Position numbers and translations under genes: made by a program
Source of the DNA: Pseudomonadota bacterium
GTDB lineage: Bacteria > CALINM01
DNA length: 36,811 bases
Reading direction: 5' to 3'
NCBI GenBank assembly: GCA_026418415.1
Contig: JAOABK010000017.1
Span: 1-36,811, forward strand
The notes under the pieces: model-generated
What the model was told of the DNA's origin: nothing
The model's database searches: none
What the model saw: only the letters and a program-made list of their open reading frames with translations
Shown: positions 27,690 to 36,792 of the stretch, one piece after another
Layout: each line of letters begins with the position of its first letter
Position numbering within the stretch: the stretch's first letter is position 1

Positions 27690-28736
27690 TTGATAGTTTT
27701 AAAAAAAGAGGTTTATAAAACCACTTATTTAAGTCCAAGAAATAGCTTTGAATTGACAGATGTCTATGCTGAAAAAAGGTATGATCCTTTAACAGGTCAT
27801 AGGGTAAGGGTTTATGAGATTGAATGGTATACTAAGCCTGTTGATTTTTATACCTTAGGAGAAAAGAGCCAGAGACGATGTCCCTTTTGCGATGGAAAAC
27901 TCGAATTATATGGTGCAAGGTTTGATACTAAATTTTGTAAAGAGGGATACCTAAAAAAGGGAGAGGTAATTTTAATCCCCAATATACTTCCCTACGCTGA
28001 AAATGCAGCGGTTTCCATATTAACAAAAGAACATGTTGTTCCTATGGGTAAGATGAGCAAAGATACTATTTGTGATAGTATAAATCTTATTTTTGACTAT
28101 GCCAAAAGAGTTTCTAAGTTTCACAAAAAAAAATATAGATTTGCCCATCTACACTGGAATTACATGCCCACCTCAGGTGGTTCTATAATTCACCCACACA
28201 TGCAAGTATATGTTACAGATGAGCCTTTAAATTACCATAGAAGGGTTTTAGAAAAAGCAGAGGCATTTAAAAAAAAGCATAAAAGAGAGTTTTTCAAAGC
28301 CTATCTTGATTATGAAGAGAAATTAGGTGAGAGAATAATTGAAGTTACAGAAAATTGTGCTCTTCTGTCCCCCTTTGCTTCAAGGGGGATGTTAGGAGAG
28401 TTTTTAATAATAATGAAAAACGCTTTTTCCTACATTGATATTACCGAAAATGACATAGAAAGTATAGCTTCATTAATCCATAATTTAATGTTATTTTTTG
28501 AAAGCAGGCTGATACCGGGTTTTAATTTAGCATTTTATGCTTCCCCAATAGACAAAAAGATTATGAGAGCTCATATAAGAATTTATCCCCGTGTTTATAG
28601 AGATACCGAAACATTTGCAACTGATGTGGAAACCCCCACCCTTTTATATGGTGAGTCTTTTTCTTTAATTTCTCCAGAAAAAAATGCAAAAAATATCAAA
28701 GATTTTTTAAAAAATAAAATAAAAACAAATACTTAG
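27690..28736 (+). CDS. GalT-like (HIT superfamily) nucleotidyltransferase, substrate unknown
   Basis: 348-residue protein resembling galactose-1-phosphate uridylyltransferase. It has the GalT-type YDPLTGHRVRV start, a metal-type pair C64-PF-C67, IPNILPYAENAAVSILTKEH, and the active-site triad region SIIHPHMQVYV with H168 and H170; the second His is the nucleotide-linking residue in this family. The C-terminal half (AHIRIYPRVYRDTETFA) is not typical of sugar-pathway GalT, and no galactose genes are nearby. The start is TTG 27690, nine bases after GGGAG. It lies three bases after leuD and replaces the expected leuB position. Family is fairly sure; reaction unknown. Confidence 0.75.
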   Translation: MIVLKKEVYKTTYLSPRNSFELTDVYAEKRYDPLTGHRVRVYEIEWYTKPVDFYTLGEKSQRRCPFCDGKLELYGARFDTKFCKEGYLKKGEVILIPNILPYAENAAVSILTKEHVVPMGKMSKDTICDSINLIFDYAKRVSKFHKKKYRFAHLHWNYMPTSGGSIIHPHMQVYVTDEPLNYHRRVLEKAEAFKKKHKREFFKAYLDYEEKLGERIIEVTENCALLSPFASRGMLGEFLIIMKNAFSYIDITENDIESIASLIHNLMLFFESRLIPGFNLAFYASPIDKKIMRAHIRIYPRVYRDTETFATDVETPTLLYGESFSLISPEKNAKNIKDFLKNKIKTNT

Positions 28737-28758
28737 CTTATTTGCAATCATTTAAAAA

Positions 28759-28787
28759 TTGACATTAGGGGTTTATTTATATAAAAT
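28759..28787 (+). promoter_or_regulatory. Near-consensus sigma-70 promoter for the M23 peptidase gene, nearly leaderless
   Basis: TTGACA (28759-28764), a 17-base spacer, and TAAAAT (28782-28787). The predicted start point, 6-8 bases downstream, falls at about 28793-28795, directly before ATG 28796. No ribosome-binding purine run lies between. Confidence 0.65.
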
Positions 28788-28795
28788 GCAAGTTT

Positions 28796-29758
28796 ATGAA
28801 TAAGTATTTAGAAAAAATTAAAATTTTCTTGAGTGACGTTGGTAACAGGGTTAAGGATTTTTGGCATAAACATAAGAATGATTGGAAGAATCCCAAGTTT
28901 TTCACCCTAATGATTCTTCCCCATGATACTTCTAATGTAAAAAAGATACAGTTGAATTCAAACTGGTTTAAAGTATTTGCTATAATCTCAGTAATTTTCT
29001 GGGTTTCTTCACTTTTTATGTTCTTTAGCTATTTTAGTCTTAAAAATAGGATAGCTTACCTTGAGGATGTTGAGAAAAAGGCAATTAAGCAGAAAATAGA
29101 AATGGAGAATCTTAATTCAAAAATTCAATTTCTTGAAACCCAATTGGCAAGGCTCCAAAATATGGATCTCAAAGTTAGAGAAATGGTAAATTTAGAAGTA
29201 AAAAGTTCTGGTACAAACTTTGCTGGTGGGATTTCAAATGTTAAAAGCGATGATATGACAAAGGTTATGTTAGAAAAAGCAGAGAATTTAGAAAAAGAGA
29301 TGAAATTAAGAGAAAAGAGCATGAGCGAGCTTATTGAGTATTTAGAAGATAGAAGATCCCTATTTATGGCTACCCCTTCTTTATGGCCAGCAAGAGGATT
29401 TATAACTTCTGATTTTGGATGGAGAAGAGACCCAGTTACTGGGGTAACTGAGTTTCATGAGGGTATAGACATATCGAGCCCCTATGGCACTAAAGTTGTG
29501 GCAGCAGCAGAAGGCGTGGTTATAGAATCAGGAGCTGATGCTGGATATGGAAAAGTTGTGGTCATTGATCATGGATATGGTATTGTTACAAGGTATGCCC
29601 ATTTATCTGCAAGTTATGTTCCTGTAGGTAAGAAAGTGAAGAAGGGAGAAGTAATAGGTGCAGTTGGAAACTCTGGAAAAAGTACAGGACCACATGTACA
29701 TTATGAGGTACGTATAGACGGTGTGCCCATCAATCCTCTCAAGTACCTCTTTGGATAA
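28796..29758 (+). CDS. Membrane-anchored M23 (LytM-type) peptidase with coiled coil
   Basis: Envelope protein of 320 residues: cytoplasmic N-terminus, one membrane segment (about 61-83), a coiled coil (about 88-175), then a LytM domain (about 195-320). Zinc ligands are present: H221 and D225 in FHEGID, and H300-x-H302 in GPHVHYE, so it should be an active endopeptidase of peptidoglycan or an activator of one. GDFGWRRDP-like text (SDFGWRRDPVTG) is typical. It has no Shine-Dalgarno sequence, and its promoter abuts the start codon. Placement just before secA is seen in several Gram-negative lineages. Confidence 0.92.
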   Translation: MNKYLEKIKIFLSDVGNRVKDFWHKHKNDWKNPKFFTLMILPHDTSNVKKIQLNSNWFKVFAIISVIFWVSSLFMFFSYFSLKNRIAYLEDVEKKAIKQKIEMENLNSKIQFLETQLARLQNMDLKVREMVNLEVKSSGTNFAGGISNVKSDDMTKVMLEKAENLEKEMKLREKSMSELIEYLEDRRSLFMATPSLWPARGFITSDFGWRRDPVTGVTEFHEGIDISSPYGTKVVAAAEGVVIESGADAGYGKVVVIDHGYGIVTRYAHLSASYVPVGKKVKKGEVIGAVGNSGKSTGPHVHYEVRIDGVPINPLKYLFG

Positions 29759-29810
29759 TATCTTCTTTGTTTTTCTCATACACTTCAATAAAGAATCACT
29801 GGAGTAGAAA

Positions 29811-32435
29811 ATGTTTGAATTTATTTTAAAAAAAATCATGGGTACTAAAAATGAAAGAGAATTAAAGCAATTGTATCCAATTGTTGAGAGAATAAATAGT
29901 CTTGAAAATCAAATAAGAGCACTTTCTGATGAAGAATTAAGAAATAAAACAAAAGAATTTAAAGAGAGAATTTCTAAAGGTGAGTCTTTAGATTCTTTGT
30001 TACCTGAAGCCTTTGCAGTTGTGAGAGAAGCTTCGAGAAGAACCTTGAACATGAGACATTTTGATAGTCAGCTCATAGGTGGTATTGTGCTTCATCAGGG
30101 AAAAATCGCTGAAATGAAAACAGGTGAGGGAAAAACCCTTGTTGCGACTCTTCCAGCATACCTAAACGCCTTAACTGGAAAAGGTGTTCATATCGTAACT
30201 GTAAACGATTATTTAGCAAAAAGAGATAGTGAGTGGATGGGTACAATTTATAAATTTTTGGGATTGACCGTGGGTTGTATTGTACATGAACTTGATGATG
30301 AAGAGAGAAAAAGTGCGTACAATGCAGATATTACTTATGGTACTAATAATGAGTTTGGGTTTGATTATTTAAGAGATAACATGAAGTTTTCCCTTGATGA
30401 CTACGTTCAAAGGGAGTTTAATTATGCAATTGTTGACGAAGTTGATAGTATATTAATTGATGAAGCGAGAACACCCCTTATAATTTCTGGACCATCTGAG
30501 GAATCGACAGAGCTTTACTATGAAATTGACAAGATTATTCCCTATCTAAAAAGGGATTCAGATTTTACAATTGATGAGAAGTCAAGGGTTGTTGTTCTTA
30601 CTGAAGAGGGAATAACAAAGGTAGAAAAATTACTTAATATTACTAATCTGTATGACCCAAGACATGTAAATATACTTCATCATGTTAATCAAGGATTAAG
30701 AGCACATCATCTTTTTAAGAGAGATGTAGACTATGTGGTAAAAGATGGTGAAGTAATTATAGTAGATGAGTTTACTGGTAGGCTCATGCCAGGTAGAAGA
30801 TGGAGCGATGGACTTCATCAGGCGGTTGAGGCAAAGGAAAAGGTAAAGATAGAAAAAGAAAACCAAACCTTGGCAACAATTACCTTCCAGAACTTTTTCA
30901 GAATGTATAAAAAACTTGCCGGTATGACAGGTACTGCGGAAACTGAAGCTGCTGAATTTAAGAAAATCTATAATTTAGATGTAGTTGTTATACCAACAAA
31001 CAAACCAATGATAAGGATTGACTATCCCGACGTTGTTTATAAAACAGAAAAAGAAAAATTTAAAGCGGTTGTTGAAGAAATAAAAAAGTTATACCAGATG
31101 GGAAGGCCAGTACTCGTAGGTACAACATCTATAGAAAAAAATGAAAAATTATCAGCTCTTTTAAGGAGAGAGGGTATTCCCCACCAAGTTTTAAATGCAA
31201 AGCACCATGAAAGGGAAGCGGAAATCATTGCTCAGGCTGGAAGGTTAAAAACAGTGACGATTGCAACAAATATGGCAGGGCGTGGAGTTGATATTCTTTT
31301 AGGTGGTAATCCCCAGCTTCTTGCAAAGGCAAAGGTAAATTATGACACATCCAATCCTGAATATGAAAATATCCTACAGGAATATATACAAAAATGTGAG
31401 GAGGAAAGAAAGAAGGTTATAGAGTTAGGCGGGCTTCACATAATTGGTACAGAAAGGCACGAAAGTAGAAGAATAGATAATCAGCTAAGAGGTAGAGCGG
31501 GAAGGCAGGGTGATCCTGGTAGTTCAAGATTTTACCTCTCTTTAGAAGATGATTTGATGAGGATTTTTGGTTCAGAAAGAATTGCCTCTGTTATGAATAA
31601 GTTAGGTATTGAAGAGGGGGAATCAATAGAACATTCCCTTGTTACAAAGGCTATAGAAAACGCCCAGAAAAGGGTTGAAGCCCATAATTTTGAAATAAGA
31701 AAACATCTTCTTGAGTATGACGATGTAATGAATAAACAAAGAGAGTTTGTTTATACTTTCAGAAGAAGATTGCTAATGAAAGAAGATCTTAAAGAAGCGA
31801 CAAGAGATGTTATCTATGAAGTTTTGGATTGGTGTTTTGACGAACTAATTTCAGAAAAAAAGAAAGAATGGAATATTCATGGTTTTACAGAACTTTTGAG
31901 AAATATTTTCGATATAAGGGTTACTCCTGAAGAGGTAGAAGATTTCTATCCCGATGATGAAAAGCTATATGATCACATAGAAAGGCTTGTTTTCAATACC
32001 TATAATGCAAAGGAACAAGAATATGGCACAGAGGTTATGAGGGAGTTAGAAAAGTATTTTCTACTAACATCCCTTGATAATGCATGGAAAGAGCATCTTC
32101 TTAATATTGACCACCTAAAGGAAGGGATTGGACTTAGGGGCTATGCCCAGAAAGACCCACTTGTTGAATATAAAAAAGAAGCCCATCTTCTTTTCATTGA
32201 AATGCTTAATAATTTTAGAAAAGATGCTATGATGAAGCTTTTCAATGTTAGAATTGTCCAGAAAGAAGAAATACCTGATTTAGAAAGGGAGAGAGAGAAA
32301 TCAAAGGGGCTCATTTTTGGTGGTGGAGAAGTTAGAAGAGAGCCAACAAGGAAAAAGTCAAAGGTTGGTAGAAATGATCCCTGTCCCTGTGGGAGTGGCA
32401 AAAAGTATAAAAAATGTTGTGGGGCAAAGGAATGA
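29811..32435 (+). CDS. secA: Protein translocase ATPase SecA
   Basis: Motor of the Sec export pathway, 874 residues. Visible: [29 protein letters not shown]-type Walker A region near 100, [20 protein letters not shown] (DEAD-like motif II), [24 protein letters not shown] and [24 protein letters not shown], and the C-terminal zinc motif [13 protein letters not shown] that binds SecB or phospholipid. A ribosome site GGAG precedes ATG 29811. Its stop overlaps the argJ start. Confidence 0.98.
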   Translation: MFEFILKKIMGTKNERELKQLYPIVERINSLENQIRALSDEELRNKTKEFKERISKGESLDSLLPEAFAVVREASRRTLNMRHFDSQLIGGIVLHQGKIAEMKTGEGKTLVATLPAYLNALTGKGVHIVTVNDYLAKRDSEWMGTIYKFLGLTVGCIVHELDDEERKSAYNADITYGTNNEFGFDYLRDNMKFSLDDYVQREFNYAIVDEVDSILIDEARTPLIISGPSEESTELYYEIDKIIPYLKRDSDFTIDEKSRVVVLTEEGITKVEKLLNITNLYDPRHVNILHHVNQGLRAHHLFKRDVDYVVKDGEVIIVDEFTGRLMPGRRWSDGLHQAVEAKEKVKIEKENQTLATITFQNFFRMYKKLAGMTGTAETEAAEFKKIYNLDVVVIPTNKPMIRIDYPDVVYKTEKEKFKAVVEEIKKLYQMGRPVLVGTTSIEKNEKLSALLRREGIPHQVLNAKHHEREAEIIAQAGRLKTVTIATNMAGRGVDILLGGNPQLLAKAKVNYDTSNPEYENILQEYIQKCEEERKKVIELGGLHIIGTERHESRRIDNQLRGRAGRQGDPGSSRFYLSLEDDLMRIFGSERIASVMNKLGIEEGESIEHSLVTKAIENAQKRVEAHNFEIRKHLLEYDDVMNKQREFVYTFRRRLLMKEDLKEATRDVIYEVLDWCFDELISEKKKEWNIHGFTELLRNIFDIRVTPEEVEDFYPDDEKLYDHIERLVFNTYNAKEQEYGTEVMRELEKYFLLTSLDNAWKEHLLNIDHLKEGIGLRGYAQKDPLVEYKKEAHLLFIEMLNNFRKDAMMKLFNVRIVQKEEIPDLEREREKSKGLIFGGGEVRREPTRKKSKVGRNDPCPCGSGKKYKKCCGAKE

Positions 32436-33604
32436 TTAAAATAAAGGGTGTTAAGTTTTCAGGTATCTATTGTGGTATAAAAAAAAATAAAAAGAAGGAT
32501 TTAGCTCTTGCCTATTTTGAGAAACCCGCTTTAGCTTCGGGAGTATTTACAAAAAATAGAGTTAAAGCACCATCGGTTATTATTACAAAGAAAAGAATCA
32601 ATAATCCAATACAAGCTCTAATTGTTGTTAGTGGCAATGCCTGTGTTTGCGCAAAAGGGGATTATGAAGATTCAAGGGCTATAACAAAGACTTTGGCGAG
32701 GCATTTAAGCGTTGAAGAAAAATCGGTTGCCCATTCTACAACTGGGGTTATCGGTGTTAAATTGCCAGTTGAAAAGGTTATAGATGGGATTCCCCAATTG
32801 ATTAAAGAACTAAAAGATAATTATGAAGATTTTGCAGAAGCAATTACAACAACAGATGCTTACAAAAAAGTAGAAAAAATAACTGAGACAGTGAATGGCG
32901 GGGAAATTAACATACTTGGAATAGCAAAGGGTGCAGGCATGATTGCTCCTGATTTAGCAACCATGCTGGTCTATATATTTACAGATGCAAAGATCGAGAA
33001 GAAAGCCCTTGATAGGGCTTTAAAAGAGGCAGTTGATTGTTCCTTTAATTCAATAAGTGTTGATGGTGATACGAGCACAAATGACATGGTACTTATATTT
33101 TCTACTGGGGTAGCTAATAACAAAGAAATAACTATAAGATCTGGATACAAGGATTTTCTTGAGGCACTTAAAAAAATATGTATATCTCTTGCTAAAATGA
33201 TTGTGAGAGATGGCGAGGGTGCAACAAAAGTAATTGAAATTAATGTAAAAAATGCAAAAAGTGCTAAAGATGCTAAAAAAATTGCTAAAACAGTTGCTAA
33301 CTCACCATTGGTAAAAACTGCATTTTTTGGAGAAGATCCAAACTGGGGCAGGATCATAGCAGCAATTGGAAGATCCGGTGTATCAATCAAAAAAGAAAAA
33401 ATAGACATTGATATACAGGGGAAACCGGTGGTTAGAAATGGCATTGAGGCTAATGGATTTGATGAAAGGGGATTAAAGGAAGCTTTAGCGGTTGAGGAGA
33501 TACAAGTAGAGATTAACCTGCATGCTGGAAAGGCATCGACAAAATTTTATACCTCCGATTTAACCTTAGATTATGTAAAGATTAATTCTTCATATAGAAC
33601 CTAA
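32432..33604 (+). CDS. argJ: Bifunctional glutamate N-acetyltransferase / ornithine acetyltransferase
   Basis: Arginine-pathway enzyme that recycles the acetyl group from acetylornithine to glutamate. It is self-cleaved before Thr177 in [14 protein letters not shown] to give two chains. Other family text: [57 protein letters not shown] and [20 protein letters not shown] start it at ATG 32432, which overlaps the secA stop as ATGA; a TTG at 32414 is also open. Retention of [10 protein letters not shown] and of the cleavage site suggests an active enzyme; mono- or bifunctionality cannot be read directly. Confidence 0.94.
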   Translation: MIKIKGVKFSGIYCGIKKNKKKDLALAYFEKPALASGVFTKNRVKAPSVIITKKRINNPIQALIVVSGNACVCAKGDYEDSRAITKTLARHLSVEEKSVAHSTTGVIGVKLPVEKVIDGIPQLIKELKDNYEDFAEAITTTDAYKKVEKITETVNGGEINILGIAKGAGMIAPDLATMLVYIFTDAKIEKKALDRALKEAVDCSFNSISVDGDTSTNDMVLIFSTGVANNKEITIRSGYKDFLEALKKICISLAKMIVRDGEGATKVIEINVKNAKSAKDAKKIAKTVANSPLVKTAFFGEDPNWGRIIAAIGRSGVSIKKEKIDIDIQGKPVVRNGIEANGFDERGLKEALAVEEIQVEINLHAGKASTKFYTSDLTLDYVKINSSYRT

Positions 33605-33618
33605 TGGGAGAATCATAG

Positions 33619-34917
33619 ATGAAAAAAATATATGTTCTTGATACTAATGTACTTGTCCATGATCCAGAATGTATTTTTAAGTTTGAGGACAACGATATTG
33701 TTATTCCCATTACTGTTGTTGAAGAATTAGATAAACTTAAAAAAGGGCATGGTGATATACCCTTTTCAGCAAGAAGTGCCTTAAGAATAATAGATTCTCT
33801 AAGAGAAAAGGGCAATATTTCTAAGGGTATCAAACTTGAAACTGGTGGAACACTAACAGTTGCTATTGATAAGAACTATGACCCCTGTAGTCCAGTCCTA
33901 ATGGACAATAGGATAATTTCACTTGCAATTGAGTTAAGCAAGAGAAAGAAAAAAACACCGGTAATATTAGTATCCAAGGATACAGCAGTAAGAATCAAGG
34001 CAGAAGCATTAGGCGTTGAGGTTCAGGATTACAGGCATGATAAAACATACCTTTTCCAGAAATATGGTCTTATTAGAGAAGATGATTATGAAAACGGCAT
34101 AAAATCCCTTCGTTATTTGAAAAAAGGGGATGAGATATATAGGCTAATAGGTGAAAAAACTATCGAGCAGGTTAAGAAGTGGAAAAATATAATGGGCATA
34201 AGCCCTAAAAATATGGAACAGTTATGTGCTTTAGACGCCCTTCTAAATGATAGGATTGATGTTGTTGCATTGACCGGTAAGGCAGGCACAGGGAAAACTC
34301 TCCTTGCCTTAGCAGCTGGGATGTATTTATTAGAAAAATCAATGGCGAGGATGCAGAGCTTAAAAAATCAACAGAGAGAGCAGGAGATTGGCAATGAGAG
34401 ATATTTTGAACAAATTCTCGTTGCAAGACCAGTCATCCCAATTGTTGGGCAGGATATTGGATTCCTCCCCGGTGATGTTGAAGAAAAGTTAGGCCCCTGG
34501 ATGCAACCTATTTATGACAACTTGGATGTTATCATAGGTGGTCCAGCGGATCCAAAAAAAGAAGGGAAACCTGTCAAATATAAAAGCTCAAGATATCTAA
34601 TAGATTCAGGGATGATACAAATAGAACCACTAACATATATTAGAGGAAGAAGTCTGCCACATAGATATATAATAGTTGATGAAGCCCAGAACTTACGCCC
34701 CTTAGATGTCAAAACTATAATAACGCGTTGTGGAGAAGGCACAAAAATTATATTTACAGGTGATTTATATCAGATAGATACCCCCTATTTAGACTTTGGT
34801 TCGAATGGTCTGGCATATTTAATAAGTAGATTTATAAACGAAGAGAATTTTTGTTATCTCAATCTTGTTCATAGTGCAAGGTCAAGATTAGCAGAAAGGG
34901 CTGCAGAGTTATTATAA
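33619..34917 (+). CDS. PIN domain - PhoH family ATPase (PhoH2 type)
   Basis: Fusion of an N-terminal PIN ribonuclease domain (about 1-130; YVLDTNVLVHDP, VVEELDKLKK, MDNRIISLA, VSKDTAVRIKA carrying the acidic residues) with a PhoH ATPase (about 195-432; Walker A LTGKAGTGKT at 218-227, VDEAQNLRP Walker B, FTGDLYQIDTPY). PhoH2 proteins of this build have been described as RNA helicase-ribonucleases, in some species part of a toxin-antitoxin pair. No small antitoxin-like gene precedes it here: argJ is directly upstream by 14 bases. 432 residues; GGGAG before ATG. Confidence 0.92.
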   Translation: MKKIYVLDTNVLVHDPECIFKFEDNDIVIPITVVEELDKLKKGHGDIPFSARSALRIIDSLREKGNISKGIKLETGGTLTVAIDKNYDPCSPVLMDNRIISLAIELSKRKKKTPVILVSKDTAVRIKAEALGVEVQDYRHDKTYLFQKYGLIREDDYENGIKSLRYLKKGDEIYRLIGEKTIEQVKKWKNIMGISPKNMEQLCALDALLNDRIDVVALTGKAGTGKTLLALAAGMYLLEKSMARMQSLKNQQREQEIGNERYFEQILVARPVIPIVGQDIGFLPGDVEEKLGPWMQPIYDNLDVIIGGPADPKKEGKPVKYKSSRYLIDSGMIQIEPLTYIRGRSLPHRYIIVDEAQNLRPLDVKTIITRCGEGTKIIFTGDLYQIDTPYLDFGSNGLAYLISRFINEENFCYLNLVHSARSRLAERAAELL

Positions 34918-34931
34918 ATCGGAGGTTTTTT

Positions 34932-35201
34932 ATGAAAATAAAGATAATTAAACCTTCAGAGGAATATCTAAAAGAAAGGGGCATAAGAAACTGGCCTATT
35001 TGGACCAAGGAAGTTTCAGAATTTGATTGGTATTACGATGAAACAGAAGAATGCTATATTTTAGAGGGAAAGGTAATCGTTGAAACAAAAGAGGGTGATA
35101 AAGTGGAGATTAAATCTGGAGATTTTGTAACTTTTGAGAAAGGTCTTGCCTGTAGATGGAAAGTTTTAGAGCCAATCAGAAAACATTATAATTTTAGATA
35201 A
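34932..35201 (+). CDS. Small cupin-domain protein (EutQ-like/DUF861)
   Basis: 89-residue single cupin barrel: WPIWTKEVSEFDWYYDETEECYILEGKVIVETKEG, then KSGDFVTFEKGLACRWKVLEPIRKHYNF. This is the cupin_3 (DUF861) pattern, with a Glu/Tyr-rich strand in place of the usual HxH metal site. The biochemical role is unknown. A strong ribosome site (CGGAGG) lies 15 bases after phoH, so the two are likely on one message. Confidence 0.85.
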   Translation: MKIKIIKPSEEYLKERGIRNWPIWTKEVSEFDWYYDETEECYILEGKVIVETKEGDKVEIKSGDFVTFEKGLACRWKVLEPIRKHYNFR

Positions 35202-35280
35202 AGCCATCATATCTTTTAAAAACATCTTCTAATCTTTGTATACTTTAATTCAGAAAAGTACTATCAAAATTAAAACACTG

Positions 35281-35289
35281 TGTTATAAT
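35281..35289 (+). promoter_or_regulatory. Extended -10 promoter for the C_GCxxG_C_C gene
   Basis: TGTTATAAT is an exact extended -10 element (TGn followed by TATAAT). No convincing -35 box is seen at the usual distance, which such promoters can do without. The predicted start is near 35296, just ahead of GGAG (35303-35306) and ATG 35314. Confidence 0.5.
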
Positions 35290-35313
35290 TATCTTAAAAA
35301 ATGGAGATGAAAT

Positions 35314-35880
35314 ATGGAAAAACAAGAATTGATAGAAGCAATTAAGCAAAGGGCAAGAAAAAATTTTTCCTTGGGTTATAACTGTGCCGAATGTGTTTTT
35401 GAAGCTGTTCTTCATTATCTCGATACGGGTCTTCCAAAAGAGGTTTTAAAAGTTGCTACTGGTTTTGGAGGAGGAGTTGGTCTATTTGGGGATACTTGTG
35501 GAGCAGTGACTGGTGCAGTTCTATCAGTTAGTGCTGTATATGGTAGATCTAAGTTGCCTGAAGGAGAAGGTAAAGAAGCAATGAGGTTATCAGCAAATGA
35601 ACTTTATGGAAAACCTGGTCTATACAGAATATTCAATCAAATACCAAATAGATTAAAGGCAAAATATGGGGATACTATTTGTAGAAAAATTACCGAAAAA
35701 TGGCATGAATCATGGCTTTGTAGAGAGCATGCCTTACATTGCAGAGAGATAATTACTGATGCAGCCGGCATTTCTGCTGAGTTAATACTGCTTGGAAAAG
35801 ATGTTGTAGCTAACCTTCCTTTCGGTGAAAATGTAGAAAAACTAAAAGATGACTCTCCCTGTAGTAAAGAAGGGACCTGA
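35314..35880 (+). CDS. C_GCxxG_C_C family redox/metal protein
   Basis: 188-residue cysteine-rich protein of the C_GCxxG_C_C family (TIGR01909 type). The family core is present: YNCAECVFEAVL, FGGGVGLFGDTCGAVTGAVL, then paired cysteines DTICRKI and CREHALHC. Members are widespread in anaerobes and thought to bind redox or metal centres; the function is not established. It has its own extended -10 promoter and is followed by a terminator, so it is probably monocistronic. Confidence 0.88.
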   Translation: MEKQELIEAIKQRARKNFSLGYNCAECVFEAVLHYLDTGLPKEVLKVATGFGGGVGLFGDTCGAVTGAVLSVSAVYGRSKLPEGEGKEAMRLSANELYGKPGLYRIFNQIPNRLKAKYGDTICRKITEKWHESWLCREHALHCREIITDAAGISAELILLGKDVVANLPFGENVEKLKDDSPCSKEGT

Positions 35881-35891
35881 GGTAGTAATTT

Positions 35892-35916
35892 AGCCAGATA
35901 GTCTGTCTGGCTTTTT
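35892..35916 (+). terminator. Rho-independent terminator
   Basis: A 7-bp stem AGCCAGA (35892-35898) pairs with TCTGGCT (35906-35912) around a seven-base loop and is followed by a T run (35912-35916). It lies 11 bases after the stop codon of the C_GCxxG_C_C gene. The clearest terminator in the window. Confidence 0.85.
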
Positions 35917-35944
35917 CTATATTCGTTTTACCACTTGACAGTAG

Positions 35945-36466
35945 CTTGAATCTTATCTATCACATTTAAATAATCGAAGATGTTATGATGGTTGTAATCT
36001 AATCCCTATAAGAAGGGATCTTTTAGAACAAAAATCGTATCAAATGCTTAAAACTGCAGACAATGTATATAATTTTTTGGCTTTAAGACACAGATAAAAT
36101 AATGAAGATTTAAACATAGTTAATCATATTGATTTTACTTCAGCGGTTATCTGTTTGACAAAGGTGTTTGAAAGAGAATTAAACTTATCAATAGTTCATT
36201 GGATACGTAAAGAGCTTGGTATAAGGCTTCCAGGTTATTTTAACAAACCCCAGCCAGATGTAAGAGCATTATGTTTGAAAAGTTTTGCCAGATTAAAAAT
36301 GGATACTGAGGAACTGTTTGATATAATCTTTTTTAAACTCAACCAAATGTGGCTTTATCTTAGAAAAATATTAAAAGCCTTCAGTATATCTTATAATCAA
36401 TTTTTATTAATCGGTGATTTAAATGCCCTAAAGGAGTTTGAATACGCCCGATTGCACTTTTCATAG
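35945..36466 (+). pseudogene. Decayed gene remnant with internal stop codon, function unknown
   Basis: One reading frame runs from 35945 to 36466, broken only by TAA at 36095-36097. Before it the text is ...LIPIRRDLLEQKSYQML... ending FLALRHR; after it NNEDLNIVNHIDFTSAVICL and ERELNLSIVHWIRKELG. The protein-like texture on both sides and the single stop suggest a broken gene. It has no ATG start at its head. The part after the stop could be read alone from TTG 36155 (103 residues) but has no ribosome site. The amphipathic text (SAVICLTKVFERELN) recalls helical C-terminal domains of some large uncharacterised prokaryotic proteins, but I cannot assign a family. It ends at the junction with the MacB fragment. 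Confidence 0.5.
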
Positions 36467-36791
36467 ACCTATAGCGGGCAATCAGGACATACAAATTATT
36501 CAGGTGTCGGTGGGTGAGGGAGCGTCAACAGATAAGGCAAAAGAGGATATTAGAAGACTCATGAGGGAGTTAAGACACCTATCACCAAGTGATGATGATA
36601 ACTTTAATGTAATGGATATGAAAGAGATAACAAAGATGCTCACGGGAACTACAGAGCTACTCACAATGCTTTTAGGAGCGGTATCTGCGGTAAGTCTTCT
36701 TGTTGGTGGTATTGGTATAATGAAGATAATGCTTGTGTCTGTAACAGAAAGAACCCGTGAGATAGGTATCCGTCGTGCTATAGGCGCAACA
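36465..36791 (+). pseudogene. macB: MacB/FtsX-type ABC transporter permease fragment, truncated at both ends
   Basis: The frame encodes the end of the periplasmic domain ([40 protein letters not shown]) and the first part of the FtsX permease domain ([42 protein letters not shown]), characteristic of MacB-like exporters. There is no start: the matching region begins mid-protein near 36465-36480 with unrelated sequence before it, and it is cut at the right by adapter sequence. Three of its arginines near the end are CGT, whereas genes in the rest of the window use AGA/AGG almost exclusively. This could be a foreign fragment, a relic, or an assembly or amplification chimera. Confidence 0.8.
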
Positions 36792-36792
36792 G

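Noticed and set aside
32971-33444. 157-codon minus-strand frame inside argJ
   Set aside because: Antisense to a complete, motif-rich argJ; its hydrophobic Ser/Leu-rich composition is what AT-rich antisense of coding sequence gives.
35935-35965. Promoter TTGACA followed by TATCAC after the terminator
   Set aside because: The -35 box is perfect, but the hexamer 17 bases on is a poor -10 and no intact gene follows.
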